Below, piece by piece: positions 51,898 through 63,299 of a stretch of DNA of 64,000 nt (its first letter is position 1; each line of letters opens with the position of its first letter). Source of the DNA: Prostheceraeus crozeri (lineage: Eukaryota; Platyhelminthes; Polycladida; Euryleptidae); contig CAJQUW010016182.1 in the NCBI GenBank assembly GCA_907163375.1, forward strand, positions 1 through 64,000. Direction: 5' to 3'. Position numbers and translations under genes: made by a program. The notes under the pieces were generated by a model. The model saw only the letters and a list, made by a program, of their open reading frames with translations. It did no database searches and was not told the DNA's origin.

Positions 51898-53020
51898 GAT
51901 GGAGTATAAAATGAAAATGAAAGAGAGGCAACGGTTTATATACCCAGTGAGCACAAAGGCATGATTCAGACCTTCCTTATTTGGCCATGCGTTTGACATG
52001 ACAACAGCGGTTTTACCATTTATAGGCATCGGCAGTCACCATGCTTTCAGTAACCAACTCCCAACACAAAGACTGGTTACCCTATGACGCGAAAAGGTTT
52101 GACATCAATGCCTGCAGTAACCCTCTTATTTTTACCAAGTTACAATGACAAACGATAGACGTTGACAACCCTGAGTTACTGAGGCTAGACGAGATTTCAC
52201 AAAGGCCTGATAGCAGAAGTCATAGCGACTTGATAGCAAGCGTTTAGGTGTTAAGCTCTTGAATCCGTTACAGGCATTACTCAGAGGGGATCTTATCCCA
52301 ACTCCAAGGCAAGCACAAATCCAGCCTCGGGCGGACAGAGCGTGCGTCATGTCACTGTGTTGGTATCCGGGCCCCGATTTTGACATAAAAGCCGGTGGAG
52401 TTGTTTACAAGAGGTTGGCAAGTCGCTGCTTTGATCAGCTTGATAGCAAGCTGTGATTTACAAGCGTTTTGCAATGGAGATGTTTAGGTGCCACCCATGA
52501 CAAGATAGCTAAGACTCAACCGATTGGCGTTCAAAGTGCTACGTTGAGAACTGCGTCAAATGCCCAACATGAGTTGCCCCAGAGGTGTCGGTCTAAAATA
52601 TGACGCACTCCCTTGCCACACTTATCACTACGGCATCATCCGCCGTCCCGAAGGAACACCCTGTCAGTGGAATATTACAGCAAAACTCTCCGCGCCATGC
52701 TCGCCTTCAGTCAAAAGTCGCTTGTATTATGAACAGACTGCCTTGTACACACTTATGCATGTCTTCATTGACCTCAGCAGGGTCGAAAACGCCAGAAAAC
52801 CTCCAAAAATAATAAATTAAAATTTTTCAGCATTTAGTACTACTTATGAAATTTTATAGGTAGTCTGCAAATATAGGTCTGATCAATAGCAATCGAATCT
52901 TTTTTGAATCAAGTCAAAAGAACTTGTAGAAGCAAAGTTACAAGCCTTTAAAGTTTTGGAGTCTTTTATGGCCTGGAGACTAAGGCCATCTCCTGGCTAA
53001 CCTTAAAGTCTGACGCCTTA
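51642..53020 (-). repeat. Right terminal inverted repeat of element 2
   Basis: It is the inverse of 37369-38746, with ends TAAGGCGTCAGACTTTAAGG. Homology extends for about 55 bp further inward (to about 51587), matching 39500-39555 on the left after the left-side insertion. Confidence 0.93.
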
Positions 53021-53021
53021 A

Positions 53022-54184
53022 GCTCCATTCAGACAGGCGACACGACACAGTAGCGACACTGTCAATCATTGCAGTCACTTGCAGTAGTTATTTCAAGATT
53101 ATATATAAACCTGCCTGCGGGTTCACATAGACCACGCGACATGAACGCGTCATTCGAAGACACTCTTCTCGCTCAGAAAAATGTTCTGAAATTCTCGGTG
53201 ACCTATGTTAGAGATAGGAGCTCCAAAATTTGGCATGAAGTCGCTGGTTTGCCCCTCACATCTGCAGGTGGCGGAGACGAGAATGACTTGACAAATGATT
53301 TAGGATCATAGCTTTCTGTGCAGGAACACAAAAATGTGTAATGGCTGGTAGTCAGAACGAAAACAAAATCATTTGCTTTTCGTTTAGAGCTTGCGATACC
53401 TGAATATTTGTGTAGAGAAAAACATTTGCTTCAATTTGATATCAAACATGACAAGGAAATGTGTGGAGATAAACTCATGGGATGGGTAGTGGTTATTCCA
53501 ACTTTTGATGACATACCTAATTAATGCATCTCATTGTTTACTTGCTTCGCAATTGTATTATTGAAATTGAATTACTGTAAACCTTGATGTGAGTTGAAAG
53601 AGATGTTATTGAGAATGAATGTGATTAAAATAAATATGACAAGCCGTCTCATCTGCTGTGAAAGCGAACTCATCATTTTTTGATAATCCCTATCGATTTG
53701 TGCATGCAGAAATTTTGTGTGACAAACAGCTGCATTGGAAACTGAGCGCAAGTTGTCATCATTGTTCATATTTCATTTTGTGACAGCTTGTAGTAACTAT
53801 CAAATTAAAGCAAGGGTATGACCTCACACCATCTTTAACCCAATGAAATTTCTTCAAGCTGACGCCAATAACTAAGCATGCTTCGTAAAAAAGGATCGGT
53901 TACTGACGAGTAATTGATTCACAAAATATCAACTAAAATACAGTTGATAACCGAATCATATTTGTATTCGTTTGAAAGCTGATCATGCAAGGAAGCTCAT
54001 CGTGATAATAAAAAAACACAATAATGAGTAATAAGATATTTATGAAAAGCGTTAATGATTCTGTGTTAATTTGTCGCGTGAATGCCGTCGAAATGTCGTC
54101 AGAGCGTCGCCGAGTTGGTCTGAATGGTGTCGTCAATGTCGCAAGGTGTCGCTGACGTGTCGCTGTCGCCTGTGTGAATGGAGC
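53022..54184. mobile_element. Non-autonomous TTAA-flanked element (MITE, 1.16 kb)
   Basis: The left end GCTCCATTCAGACAGGCGAC (53022) pairs with the inverted right end GTCGCCTGTGTGAATGGAGC (54184). TTAA is at 53018-53021 and 54185-54188. The right subterminal zone is rich in GTCGC words. The TTAA duplication suggests piggyBac-type mobilisation, although the ends differ from the piggyBac in the capsid gene. It sits exactly at the right tip of element 2. No transposase is present. Confidence 0.85.
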
Positions 54185-54429
54185 TTAAGACATGATAAAT
54201 ACGAGTAAAACGCAATCCAAGACAATGCATGGCAAGTTAGGATGAAAAAGAAAAGAGCCTATTTTTGCACTCAGCAGTTCATAACGTAAGTATTTTCACT
54301 TCTTCAGGTACTTTTATTGAACAGAAATACTCTTAAGTCTCATTACAATTCGTGGATCTCTTATGGAGTGGAGTCTCATTCTCAATTCGTGTAACTAATA
54401 GCAACACCTTGGCTCAAGGTAATACCGTA

Positions 54430-55073
54430 TAGTGTTTTCCGGATAATTCGTCACTTTTTTCCATCCCCAATTCGGTAATCTTCATGCTAATCTCTACGCT
54501 TAATTCGTCAAGAAACCTGAACATCGCACACATTCCCATTTTAGCGCTATTACAAAATTATCTCGTTAGCGGAATTTCGTAAAGAATTTTGGTATACTCG
54601 TAGACAAAGCATTCAACATTTGTATCAAAACATTTGCTTGGAACACGCAAAGATCATTTGTCAATCCAATGATTGTATTAACATTGTGGTATAAAAGCAT
54701 TAATAATTGCAACAATTTACTGATGGACCAATAGAAGCGTAAAATGAAATTTCTGATATTGCTTTTGATAATTTTATTCAATAGGGCCTGATTCATGGAA
54801 GATTTTGTGAGTAGCTCATGAAGATATAGACAAGGCTCCGGTCTGGCCAGACCCAACTTGATCATTTACCTAGTATTTACAGAGAGGGTAGTTTAACCGT
54901 CAATAGACATTAGCTGTAGAAATAATTTGATTTAACGGGAAAGAATCGGTTGCGAATACATGATACACAAATACACGAGTTTTGAAGATACTGATTACGG
55001 AAATTTATTCATACTTTAAATTCGCCATTATTTTGTATGTCCCGAAGGGTAACGAATTATCCGGAAAACACTG
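54430..55073. mobile_element. TA-flanked MITE (644 bp)
   Basis: TAGTGTTTTCCGGATAATTC at 54430 is inverted as GAATTATCCGGAAAACACTG at 55073, with TA on both sides (54428-54429 and 55074-55075). AATTCGTCA words recur inside. Ends of this kind occur in mariner/pogo-type families; no transposase is present. The frame at 54566-54865 is not regarded as a gene. Confidence 0.85.
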
Positions 55074-55334
55074 TACTATTAGCTATTTGAAATAGATCCA
55101 CTACTTTCAAAGAGACTTGAAAATATTTAGAGGAACTGAAAATATAAAAACATCTACGTTATGAAATGCTCAGTACAAAATGATGTATGATTGCATCTAA
55201 TTCTAATTCCTCGACCTTTTAATGACGGCAAAATATTTTGTAGAATTGCACGAGGTTTTAGCGTGTCAAATATAATCAATGTCAAAATTCACATAACATT
55301 TCACCATCTCTATGCTTCCTTCATTTCATTTCAG

Positions 55335-55691
55335 GTTTTTAGATTTTTTTTGGTGTGGATGTGGACATTGCTGCCATCAGGATGGTCTTACACATTCTGT
55401 CAGCCATATTCACCTTCTACGATTATTCAGTGCCTCGAAAATCTGTCAAAAATTCACAATTTCCAGTTAAGGAATCTCCCAAGATTCGTCGGCTCAAGAG
55501 ACACAGTGATTTTGCATGGAAATTTAAAGCGTCGGAGATGTCCTGAGTATTGGAGAGTTGTTGTAAATCCTTGGAATGATCCCCCGTGTCGATTAGAAAG
55601 ACAATGCTGGAGTCCTGAACGTATCTTAAATAGAAACGTATTGCTGCGTCGAGTGACTACCCCAACACAATGTGTAAATGTCACAAAACAG
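55335..55691 (+). CDS. Candidate single exon of an unidentified gene (119 codons, phase 0-0)
   Basis: An open stretch is bounded by TTCATTTCAG (acceptor, ending 55334) and CAG-GTATGT (donor at 55692). Its length, 357 bp, is a whole number of codons. The peptide begins with a hydrophobic run (VFRFFLVWMWTLLPSGWS), which could be a signal peptide if translation starts nearby, and continues with Cys/Arg/Trp-rich sequence (RRRCPEYWRVVV, PPCRLERQCWSPERIL). No family is recognised. No flanking exon could be identified. It could be an exon of a host secreted protein or a relic. Confidence 0.4.
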
Positions 55692-55773
55692 GTATGTATA
55701 GCAGTAAATCATATTTAACCTGCATCAGTAATTATTGCTATTATTTCTAGCAATATTTCCAGTAATCACTAGG

Positions 55774-56090
55774 TGACATGCCACGCTCAATTACGCGTAA
55801 TTACACATGACCTTGGCTATGCGTGACATTCCTGCAACATCTGTCGGCAGTCCTGTTCTATAGACTTTGCGTCTCATGTGTTTGCATGTATCAGAGGATA
55901 AACAATGTGATAGGACCTCAATTTCATGCTCAGGGAAGACAGAACATGTTTAGCGGTTCATCCATGGTTCAAGCGGCAACGCAGACAACCGCAGACGACG
56001 CACAAAGACTATACACTCGCCCACGCGCATTCATAAACATTCCCCATGTTTCAACAGCATCAGTTCAAGTGATTTCTGACTCTTAGTGCA
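55774..56090. repeat. Third, partial copy of the GCGTAATTAC MITE
   Basis: AGGTGACATGCCACGCTCAA through TTTGCATGTATCAGAGG matches 12944-13240 and 29170-29470, with extra sequence in the middle (AGCGGTTCATCCATGG near 55951). The right end is not found. Confidence 0.6.
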
Positions 56091-57929
56091 GTGGCAAATA
56101 TATTATCAAAAAAATATTACCAAAAATATTTACCAAATCTATTTCGCTTTAAAAATGGAATGACAGGATCAATAAAATAAGATCTTATACTGGTCTGTGT
56201 CCATGGTCCGTCTACGCTGGAAGCGTAGCTCAATCGGCTTAATATTAAACCGTCCTCAGCATAACGAACTGTCTAATGACGGTGTTCATTGCTCCGACTG
56301 GCACATCTTCGCTAATAAATAGAAATTGAGAGTGCTAAATTTTACAATTTTTAGAATTTCGGCATTTTGCCATGTTTTGAATTGTGATTAGTTTATACCT
56401 CTAGTACAACTCAAAAATAGGCATAAAATGCGGAGGATTTTCTTTCAAACATGACCGTTCCATTATATGTGTAAAAATATACTCCGTGCGTCTAAGTAGC
56501 TTCAAATGAGATTACTAAGACTAAAGACGAGTTTAAGACGCTCTAATTTTACAAATAATGAGGAAGAACCCTTTTTGAAATAAAGCCGCGGTTGCATTTG
56601 AAAGCAAAGAATGCTATCAGAAATTTATGAGAAATTGCGCAGTGTCCATGCATGAACTTCTAGATCATCGAATAAAGTATCCGATGTTGAATTCAAAACT
56701 TCCCATAAAAAACGAAGTGGAAATTTAGATATATTATGACATAAAGATTCTAAAATGACAGAAAATAAAAAATCTATCGAGCTATTGCCATGGAAATTGC
56801 ATCTCTGATTTTCTTCAATGTCTCCATTTTCATGTATGGATGGTAAACTGTTCTCATCTTCTCAACATCGAATAAAAGTTGCCCCACTAACTCGAGGTGA
56901 AAATTTAGATGCACCATGAGGCAAGAAAATTTATAAGACCAAGATAGAAAAGTTTGTCGACCTGGGAATCGCATTTTGTAATCATTTAAATTTTTCAACT
57001 TTAACATTTGAAAAATAATCCATCTTTACATTCGCAGCAACAAATCGAGATTCTCCATGAATTTTTCACAGTACAAGAGAACAAGTACACCAAGCTAGCT
57101 TAATTACATACATCGACTTTTATGTACTTTGAATAGTCAACTTGCTAGTCAAATTTTGTTGAAAGTGATACAATATTAAATGCATGCCAGATTTTGGAAG
57201 CATGTCAAATTGAAATAGTGGACAACTGAAAGCCTTGTTGCAAAGTCCTAAATTGTTGTTCTTGAAAAAGGTATAATTGAAAACTTATTGATGACTTTCT
57301 ATGTATAAGACAATGATTGCGCTTCCAAATTGTGTGGTGTTGTATGCACATAATGGGCACCATGTATCTAGAGCAGTACTTCTGAATCATAGTGAGCACG
57401 ACTGAGTAACTAATCGTCAAAATAAATTTTGCATTGACTTCTTGAACTCATAGATTGCTATGTATATCCTAGAGACGCTGTCATCAAATAATAGCGTTGA
57501 AAAATGCGTTCAAGCTATCTCTATAATTTTCTGTTTTTTTCAATAGGTAAAACTTGCTAAAATATTTACGTGACTGATTAGTCATTACTCGGATAGAATG
57601 AATAGTATATTCTTATGATGCAGTAATAAAGTAACAATAGTTGCATTTAGGCATATGTACATGATTTACATGGAAGTTGATCAAAAGAAGTTTAGTATAA
57701 AATGCTTGGAACTATCAAACCAAATTAGATGTCAATCCTATGAATGTAAATGAGATGTATGGAGATTTGTTGATAGCACGAAATTGCGCGAATAATTTAG
57801 AAAACACGATTCGCAGATCAAAATATTCTAGAATTATAAAAAGATGAATTAAAGAAATTTTACCGGAGAAATGAATTGAAATATACAATAAGCATTTGTA
57901 ATATATAATTTGTAAATATTGAAATAAGC
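56091..57929. other. No recognised gene
   Basis: Only short unsupported frames are present. No RNA genes or terminal repeats were recognised. Confidence 0.4.
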
Positions 57930-57956
57930 ATAGAGTAGGGATACATAGGCAGAGTG

Positions 57957-59839
57957 CAGTGGCGGACCCAGGGGGGATGCCGGGATGCATCCCCCCACCA
58001 GCTCAAACTTGATTGTGGATTGTAAATGTAAGCAATACATTTTGGCAATTAGTTCATTAAAAGTACAAGTAATGATCGTAGTCTGGAACATATTTGGCCC
58101 AGTTTCTCTTGTGATTATATAATACACATCTGGATTTCTTATCAGCATGCAGACATGAATTAAGGAAAGGCGAGAACCTCTAACCAAGGAATTCTAGATA
58201 GCAGAATTCCTTGCTCTAACTAAGGAATGAAGAGGTCTCTGCAGAAGTTTGCTTACATTAAACTGTAGCATCTCTGGCGCACAAGGCGCAGGTGACCTGC
58301 TGTTTAATGCCGATTTTAGAAGTTCCACTTGAATTATGTAATTTGCAGATGTCATTTCTATCAACTTCGGTAAGATTTCGTTAAGGTTGAATAAGTGATT
58401 CTGGACCTGACGACCAACCGAATAACGCGAGCGGCGAGTGGCGAGTGAGCTATCCACTTGTTCCTGAATTTCCAACGAGAACGCATGATTTGCACATTCT
58501 CGCATTATTCGTTCTTGATAGCTTTATAAACGATGTCAACTGAGAAGAGAGCCAAGTTGAATTACTGCTGCTACTTTTCGTGCAAATTTTCATCCCTATC
58601 TGTCCTTCATCATTGGTTATTTTGATTTAAAGAAGTAAGCATTCAAATTTTGAAGATGAAAATGATGAAATGATGCATTCACATTCAAGGTCGGTGGTAC
58701 AATACAGTATGGGGTAACCCCCTCAGCGGCACCAGAAGCCCTGTCGCTGCGTCGTTTCTGACAGCAGATACGACTAACTACGGCGTGAGGGACCTCGGCC
58801 CCGGGTAACTGCTTGGGTGTTCCTCTTTGGTGGCAAAGCGGAAGAGCTCCGCTATCGAAGCTTCGCCGGAGGAAGAATAACTCAAGGGCTTAGTGTACCA
58901 CCGACTTGGCCATGAGAAGTAGGATGACCCCAGTGACGGCTGGCCACCACTTACTGCATGCTTTAATAGCAAGTTTAGAACTCCTCCCCTACTTCGTCCG
59001 GATGACCTGTCTGGGTGTAGTGTCGAGAGCAACAACTTTGACAGTCTGAGAAGCTAGTAGGTACCCTGATTGGATGCCATCTGAGAAGGACCGACCTGAG
59101 AGTGGAGACGGAAGTTTAAAGTTGCGATCGATTCGCCAGCAGCTCCGGTCATGAGTCAGTAGCGCGTCTCATCTCGGAAGTAGTTAAGTAGGGGTAAAAT
59201 TTGAACTTGTATTTCCAGTTACTTTTGAGAAATCGCTGAGGTTACGCGTACAGCAGCAAGTCTCACAGCCAATTTTTTCAACTATTTTGTTCAGCGTTGA
59301 TTTTCCACAAGAATACACAAAAAATGACGAGTAATTTGCTCTTCACATCAGATTTATAAAATTCCTAAGAAAAATCAGTAAAAATTAAATTACATAGTAT
59401 GTATATACATGTAAGCTATAGCTGCTTTAATAAGCCACAAGTAATCGTCATATGAAAACATTATTGCGTTATCACTAACTTATATTGCATTTTAAAGGAA
59501 TGGATTTATAAAGACTACACAATTACAAATTTAGCCTTAGGCCCCATGAATATTACAGTCAAAGTTCTTGCCTTAATGAGATTTCTCAATGATTCTAGGA
59601 AAATAGGCTGAAATCATTGCTGATAACAAAAGACTATCAATGCTATAACAAATTGTTGTCAACTAATAAGCTTATTTGAAAAGAAGATGTAACTTATGAC
59701 TGTTGAATTGTAAAACATAATGCCGTGCCTGAATTTGAATCTACGGATTTATTCAACTAGAGCATTGAGGCACCTGCTTGACTGCTTGAGTACAACACCA
59801 ATCATCCCCCCCTATCAGAAATTTCTGCGTCCGCCACTG
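57957..59839. mobile_element. hAT-type non-autonomous element inserted in a foldback copy
   Basis: The ends are CAGTGGCGGACCCAGGGGGG (57957) and the inverse CCCCCC...GTCCGCCACTG (59839). Flanking 8 bp are GCAGAGTG (57949-57956) and ACAGAGTG (59840-59847), seven of eight identical, as in hAT target duplications. Removing the insert joins two halves of the foldback end known from 14294. There is no transposase. A GC-rich block of about 500 bp (58690-59190) lies inside. Confidence 0.85.
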
Positions 59840-60670
59840 ACAGAGTGTCGACTTAAAAAAGCATCTGTATACAGTGAAAATTATTATAACAAAAGACTCA
59901 GTTTTTTGCGCAGATTACGTTCCCGTGGTCCAAAAAATTATTTGAGCAGTTTTGAAAAAAGTCAAAATTTGGCAATTTATATACTACCGAGATGACTCTC
60001 CTATATAAGTAGTATGAAACAAGTTGGATATCGAAAGGAATGAATATTTGATAATGAGCATCCTAACTAAGCGGAAATCAAGCTCATCATCAAGGGAATT
60101 TCATGAATTGTATTACAATGAAAGTCTTCATGAAAAAGTCGCGATATTATTCGTGCTGTCGTGGCTGAAATTTCAAGTCTTTAATTCAATTTTTACCGGC
60201 ATGATTTTATGATTCGATCACTAAATTCATGTTTCATTTCTTGAATCTGAATAGTGATGTGGACCCATTTACATCTTTCAAAGTTAATTGAAATCACTGT
60301 CTTTGATTATGTGATTCTCCTCTGCCAGTGGCAGGTTGCCTGTGATATGATCAAGCTTAAGAAAATACTCTTGAGGTTGAGCATGAAAGTAATTGGAACC
60401 CATCGAATTGCTAATTTAGCAAACATTAAATCTCCAAGGCTGTCATGACACTGGGATTCTGTAAAATACCATCATTTCCTTCTGTATTACAATCATGATC
60501 ACTCAATTCCGTTGTAATATCTTCAAAACTGCAAAAATTTGCATATCTCACATTTGGTAACAATACCACCTGTATCTCCCTTGAGTTCATTTAATAAAAT
60601 CGAAAATGTATGCACATTGAGGATTTGATAAATGAGGAGCTACCATCTACCTAATATACTTACTCTATGG
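59840..60670 (+). mobile_element. Foldback element arm, third copy
   Basis: AGAGTGTCGACTTAAAAAAG, then TGCGCAGATTACGTTC, AATTATTTGAGCAGTTTTGA and AAGTAGTATGAAACAAGTTG follow the left arm at 14310-15140. The end is near TACTTACTCTATGG. The start lies across the hAT insert, at about 57930. The right arm is absent. Confidence 0.75.
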
Positions 60671-62150
60671 AAATAAGAGAAGTATAGAATGTGAAGTGAT
60701 CATCTAGAAAAATTGATAATTGTCAAAGAAAATGATGATCGGAAGACATGTTGGCATTTGATGAACAATGACAAATAATCCGTCATAAGTAATTTAACTC
60801 AACTAATTTCTGAAACGAATTAAAATATGCTGTTGCACCTCTACAACCCGTAATAAATGAGTTTTTGGACACAAAAATAATAACTGAAATTCAGTGGCGT
60901 CGCGTGCGCCCAGACCATAGGCCTTCACTCGGCATTGGAATACTATTTCTATACCAGATTTTTTTATGCTACAACATTAATTTTCATAAAAGTTGAATTT
61001 TCAATTACAATTTCCCGAACATTTTAAGGTCAAGTGAAAGTGCACATGAGAAGTGATTGCTCATGTCACTTAACCGCCTTACTGAAGGAGCTGAGATCAC
61101 TATATCCCCTCTCTGTCCAGACCACATTTTCTCGAGAAAAAAGGAGGCCAGGTCAACAGTTTCTTGCATTTCTCATGACCGGTCAGCCGCTCACATGTTT
61201 GAAATTCTGATCCATTAAAATGTCTTGTGTATTTCTTATTTCTTTCTCTGTGAGTTCTTTCAATTTTTATATCAGGTGTTGGTCTACCTTGCTTGACGAC
61301 TGTCATCTTTTCAGTATATTCCTTTGGGACGAAAGGCGTAGTTATGATCTCATATACAGTACTAAACGGAGCGTCACATCAATCATGTATAAACAAATTA
61401 TGGAATTCTCCCGAATCTGGGTGTTCGAGTCAGATGAATTGCTCTGCATTCATTGGAGAACGCTCATTATCTGATCGCAGTCTTGTCTGAACGTCAGCCA
61501 TCTGCTACTGTTGACGTAGTGGCCTCTTGATATAAAGCTAATCCAGGAACAACTGGGTTGCGCTTCCCTTACTATATTTAGATACCGGGCCTCAATCAAG
61601 AATCGCGTAGAATTTCATTGCAAAAATTGTAGAAGGCAAAGCGTCATGTCTATCGGAAAAGCCAATATTGGCGCGGGCGCGTGCGCTTACTGCCTCACAC
61701 GCACACAACTTTCTTTCGCTCTGTCTGAACATCAATGCTCCGTCTAAACACACGACCAGCTTGTGTGTCTAATTGTTCGAAGAAAACAGCTGTGGTTCGA
61801 GCACGTGCTGGAAAACTGTTCAATGAGGTTGAGCGTCTGACTTTGAGACGGAAAGCTGTGCACAGCTATCACGAGAAATTATCGAATTTAAATGAATGAT
61901 GACAGTTTTCATTTTTATAATTGCTGGAAAATTATTTTTGAGGATGCGCTGAAGGCCTCGCAGGTACGAAGAAGACGCCACTGCTGAAATTAGAAAATAG
62001 AGCAATAAATTTGAGAACTATAAAAAGTTGCAAATCTAGTGGTCCAGATGAGCTTGTGTCAGAATTCAGAAGTGTTTTATGAATCAGAGAGCGATAATGT
62101 TGTGAAGATGCCTTGGTTTGACATAATTATGTTGAGTGGAGAAGAACCAA
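60671..62150. other. No recognised gene
   Basis: A TE-end-like word (CAGTGGCGTCGCGTGCGCCC) occurs at 60894 without a visible inverted partner. Frames are short and unsupported. Confidence 0.4.
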
Positions 62151-62199
62151 TTTTTGTTGGATATTCAAAACATTTTATTTTGCATTAGCGATATATTTC

Positions 62200-62225
62200 G
62201 ATCAACACTTGCTGATCATCTTCAG
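62200..62225 (-). ncRNA. Hammerhead-ribozyme-like core in a Penelope-type repeat
   Basis: The minus strand reads CTGAAGA (62225-62219), a 19-base segment able to form GATCA/TGATC, then GAAA (62199-62196): the CUGANGA - stem II - GAAA layout of a hammerhead core. Stems I and III are not established. Confidence 0.45.
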
Positions 62226-62439
62226 GCAAGTGATTCTATTCAGCATAATTCAGAAGAACTTAAAAAATACAAACATAGTAATGTATAAACATAGAAATGA
62301 TAGGTAGAGGCGACACTGGGTTACTTTGTACCAGTAGCTACAGCAATTTGATAGCTTTGATCTGACTGACATAGAACAATTGAAACAGGTAGTAATGGGT
62401 TACAATTTACCAGTAGTAGACTGGAATTACTCTAACCTG

Positions 62440-62590
62440 ACTAAAAAACACAAAGAAAATCTGAAATCAAATGAAAAGGAAATCACTAAACTGCTGAAGC
62501 TCACTCCTATTGTTGATTTCAGCTTTTAATTGTTTGATGTAGTAAGCTTCACGAAGAAGTAAATTTGTATCATTTGAAAAATGCTCTGAC
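62440..62590 (-). pseudogene. Penelope-like endonuclease C-terminal fragment
   Basis: The minus strand encodes NDTNLLLREAYYIKQLKAEI followed by NNRSELQQF, the usual C-terminal end of the Penelope GIY-YIG protein. Confidence 0.6.
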
Positions 62591-62600
62591 CAGTCATTGC

Positions 62601-63056
62601 GTAATAGCTGAGTTGGAAAGAGTCAGGTTTTTAAAGATGTTAATTAGTATTATTACTTTTCTTATGCACAAAATTTTTCTATCGCCATCCAGCAATCATC
62701 TTCAAGTACAAAAGATTAGGGTTAGTAGAAGTTTAAACTGCAAGGAATTTGAAAATGATATTTACAATGAGATGATATGAAGGAATGTAAATATGAACAG
62801 GTTGTACTGGATTACATATCTTTACCAGTAGCAAAAATAAATTGACCTGACAGGATGGATGAATTCTATGTTAGATGATATAATGAAGTTAACTCATTTA
62901 TTAACTCATTTTCAAATTCCTTTTAGTTTAAACTTCTACTAACCCTAATCTTTTGTACCTGAAGATGATTGCTGGATGGTGATCGAAAAATTTTGCATAT
63001 AAGAAAAGTAATAAAAATAATTAGCGTCTTCAAAATTCTGACTTTTTCCAACTCAA
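62601..63056. repeat. Inverted repeat, arms about 150 bp
   Basis: Arms 62601-62760 and 62908-63056 are inverse copies (shared AACCCTAATCTTTTGTAC, GAAGATGATTGCTGGATGG, AGTTTAAACTTCTACT). Both contain the hammerhead-like motif; in the left arm the first base of the CTGAAGA box is changed. Confidence 0.85.
62959..62988 (+). ncRNA. Second hammerhead-ribozyme-like core
   Basis: CTGAAGA (62959-62965), then 19 bases with GAT...ATC ends, then GAAA (62985-62988). It has the same layout as the minus-strand motif at 62200. Confidence 0.4.
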
Positions 63057-63260
63057 CAATTAAATTTGTATTGTCATTATGTTGTACTAGTATTTCAGTT
63101 TGAAAGATGTCTGTGTGACATGAGTTGAGATGTCTGTTCATGGATGAGTCTTTCTTAGTGATGTGTTCCTTACATCGAGCGTGTACAGTGCGTATCGTAC
63201 TTCCTATGTTCTTTTTCTGACAATTTTTACTTGTTAGTTGATAAATGATTCTTCCTGTGG
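63057..63260 (-). pseudogene. Penelope-like GIY-YIG endonuclease fragment
   Basis: Minus-strand translation gives RCKEHITKKDSSMNRHLNSC-type sequence and HTDIFQTEILVQHNDNTN, matching the C-terminal half of the Penelope endonuclease, joined to the inverted repeat. Confidence 0.55.
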
Positions 63261-63299
63261 CAAATATAATTCTTATATAAGTTGTTACATTGTTATATT

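Larger units (their letters stand above)
37369..53020. mobile_element. Polinton/Maverick-like element 2 with 1.4 kb inverted repeats
   Basis: Long terminal inverted repeats (37369-38746 and 51642-53020, both ending TAAGGCGTCAGACTTTAAGG) bound a block of virus-type genes: RING protein, small virion peptides, packaging ATPase, integrase with chromodomain, capsid, protease, nuclease-like and penton-like genes. No DNA polymerase B is seen. A piggyBac transposon (2.5 kb) and a repeat-rich stretch of about 750 bp are secondary insertions. No target-site duplication could be matched; the right edge is altered by a TTAA-flanked MITE. Several genes are broken, so the copy is defective. Confidence 0.92.

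Noticed and set aside
57201-58505. Several short minus-strand frames around the hAT left end
   Set aside because: They cross the transposon boundary or lie in AT-rich DNA and show no conserved motif.
59130-59200. 5S rRNA-like phrase (CATCTCGGAAGTAGTTAAGTAGGGG)
   Set aside because: Only one short stretch resembles the 5S internal region; the rest of a 120-base 5S gene is absent. At most a 5S-derived repeat fragment.
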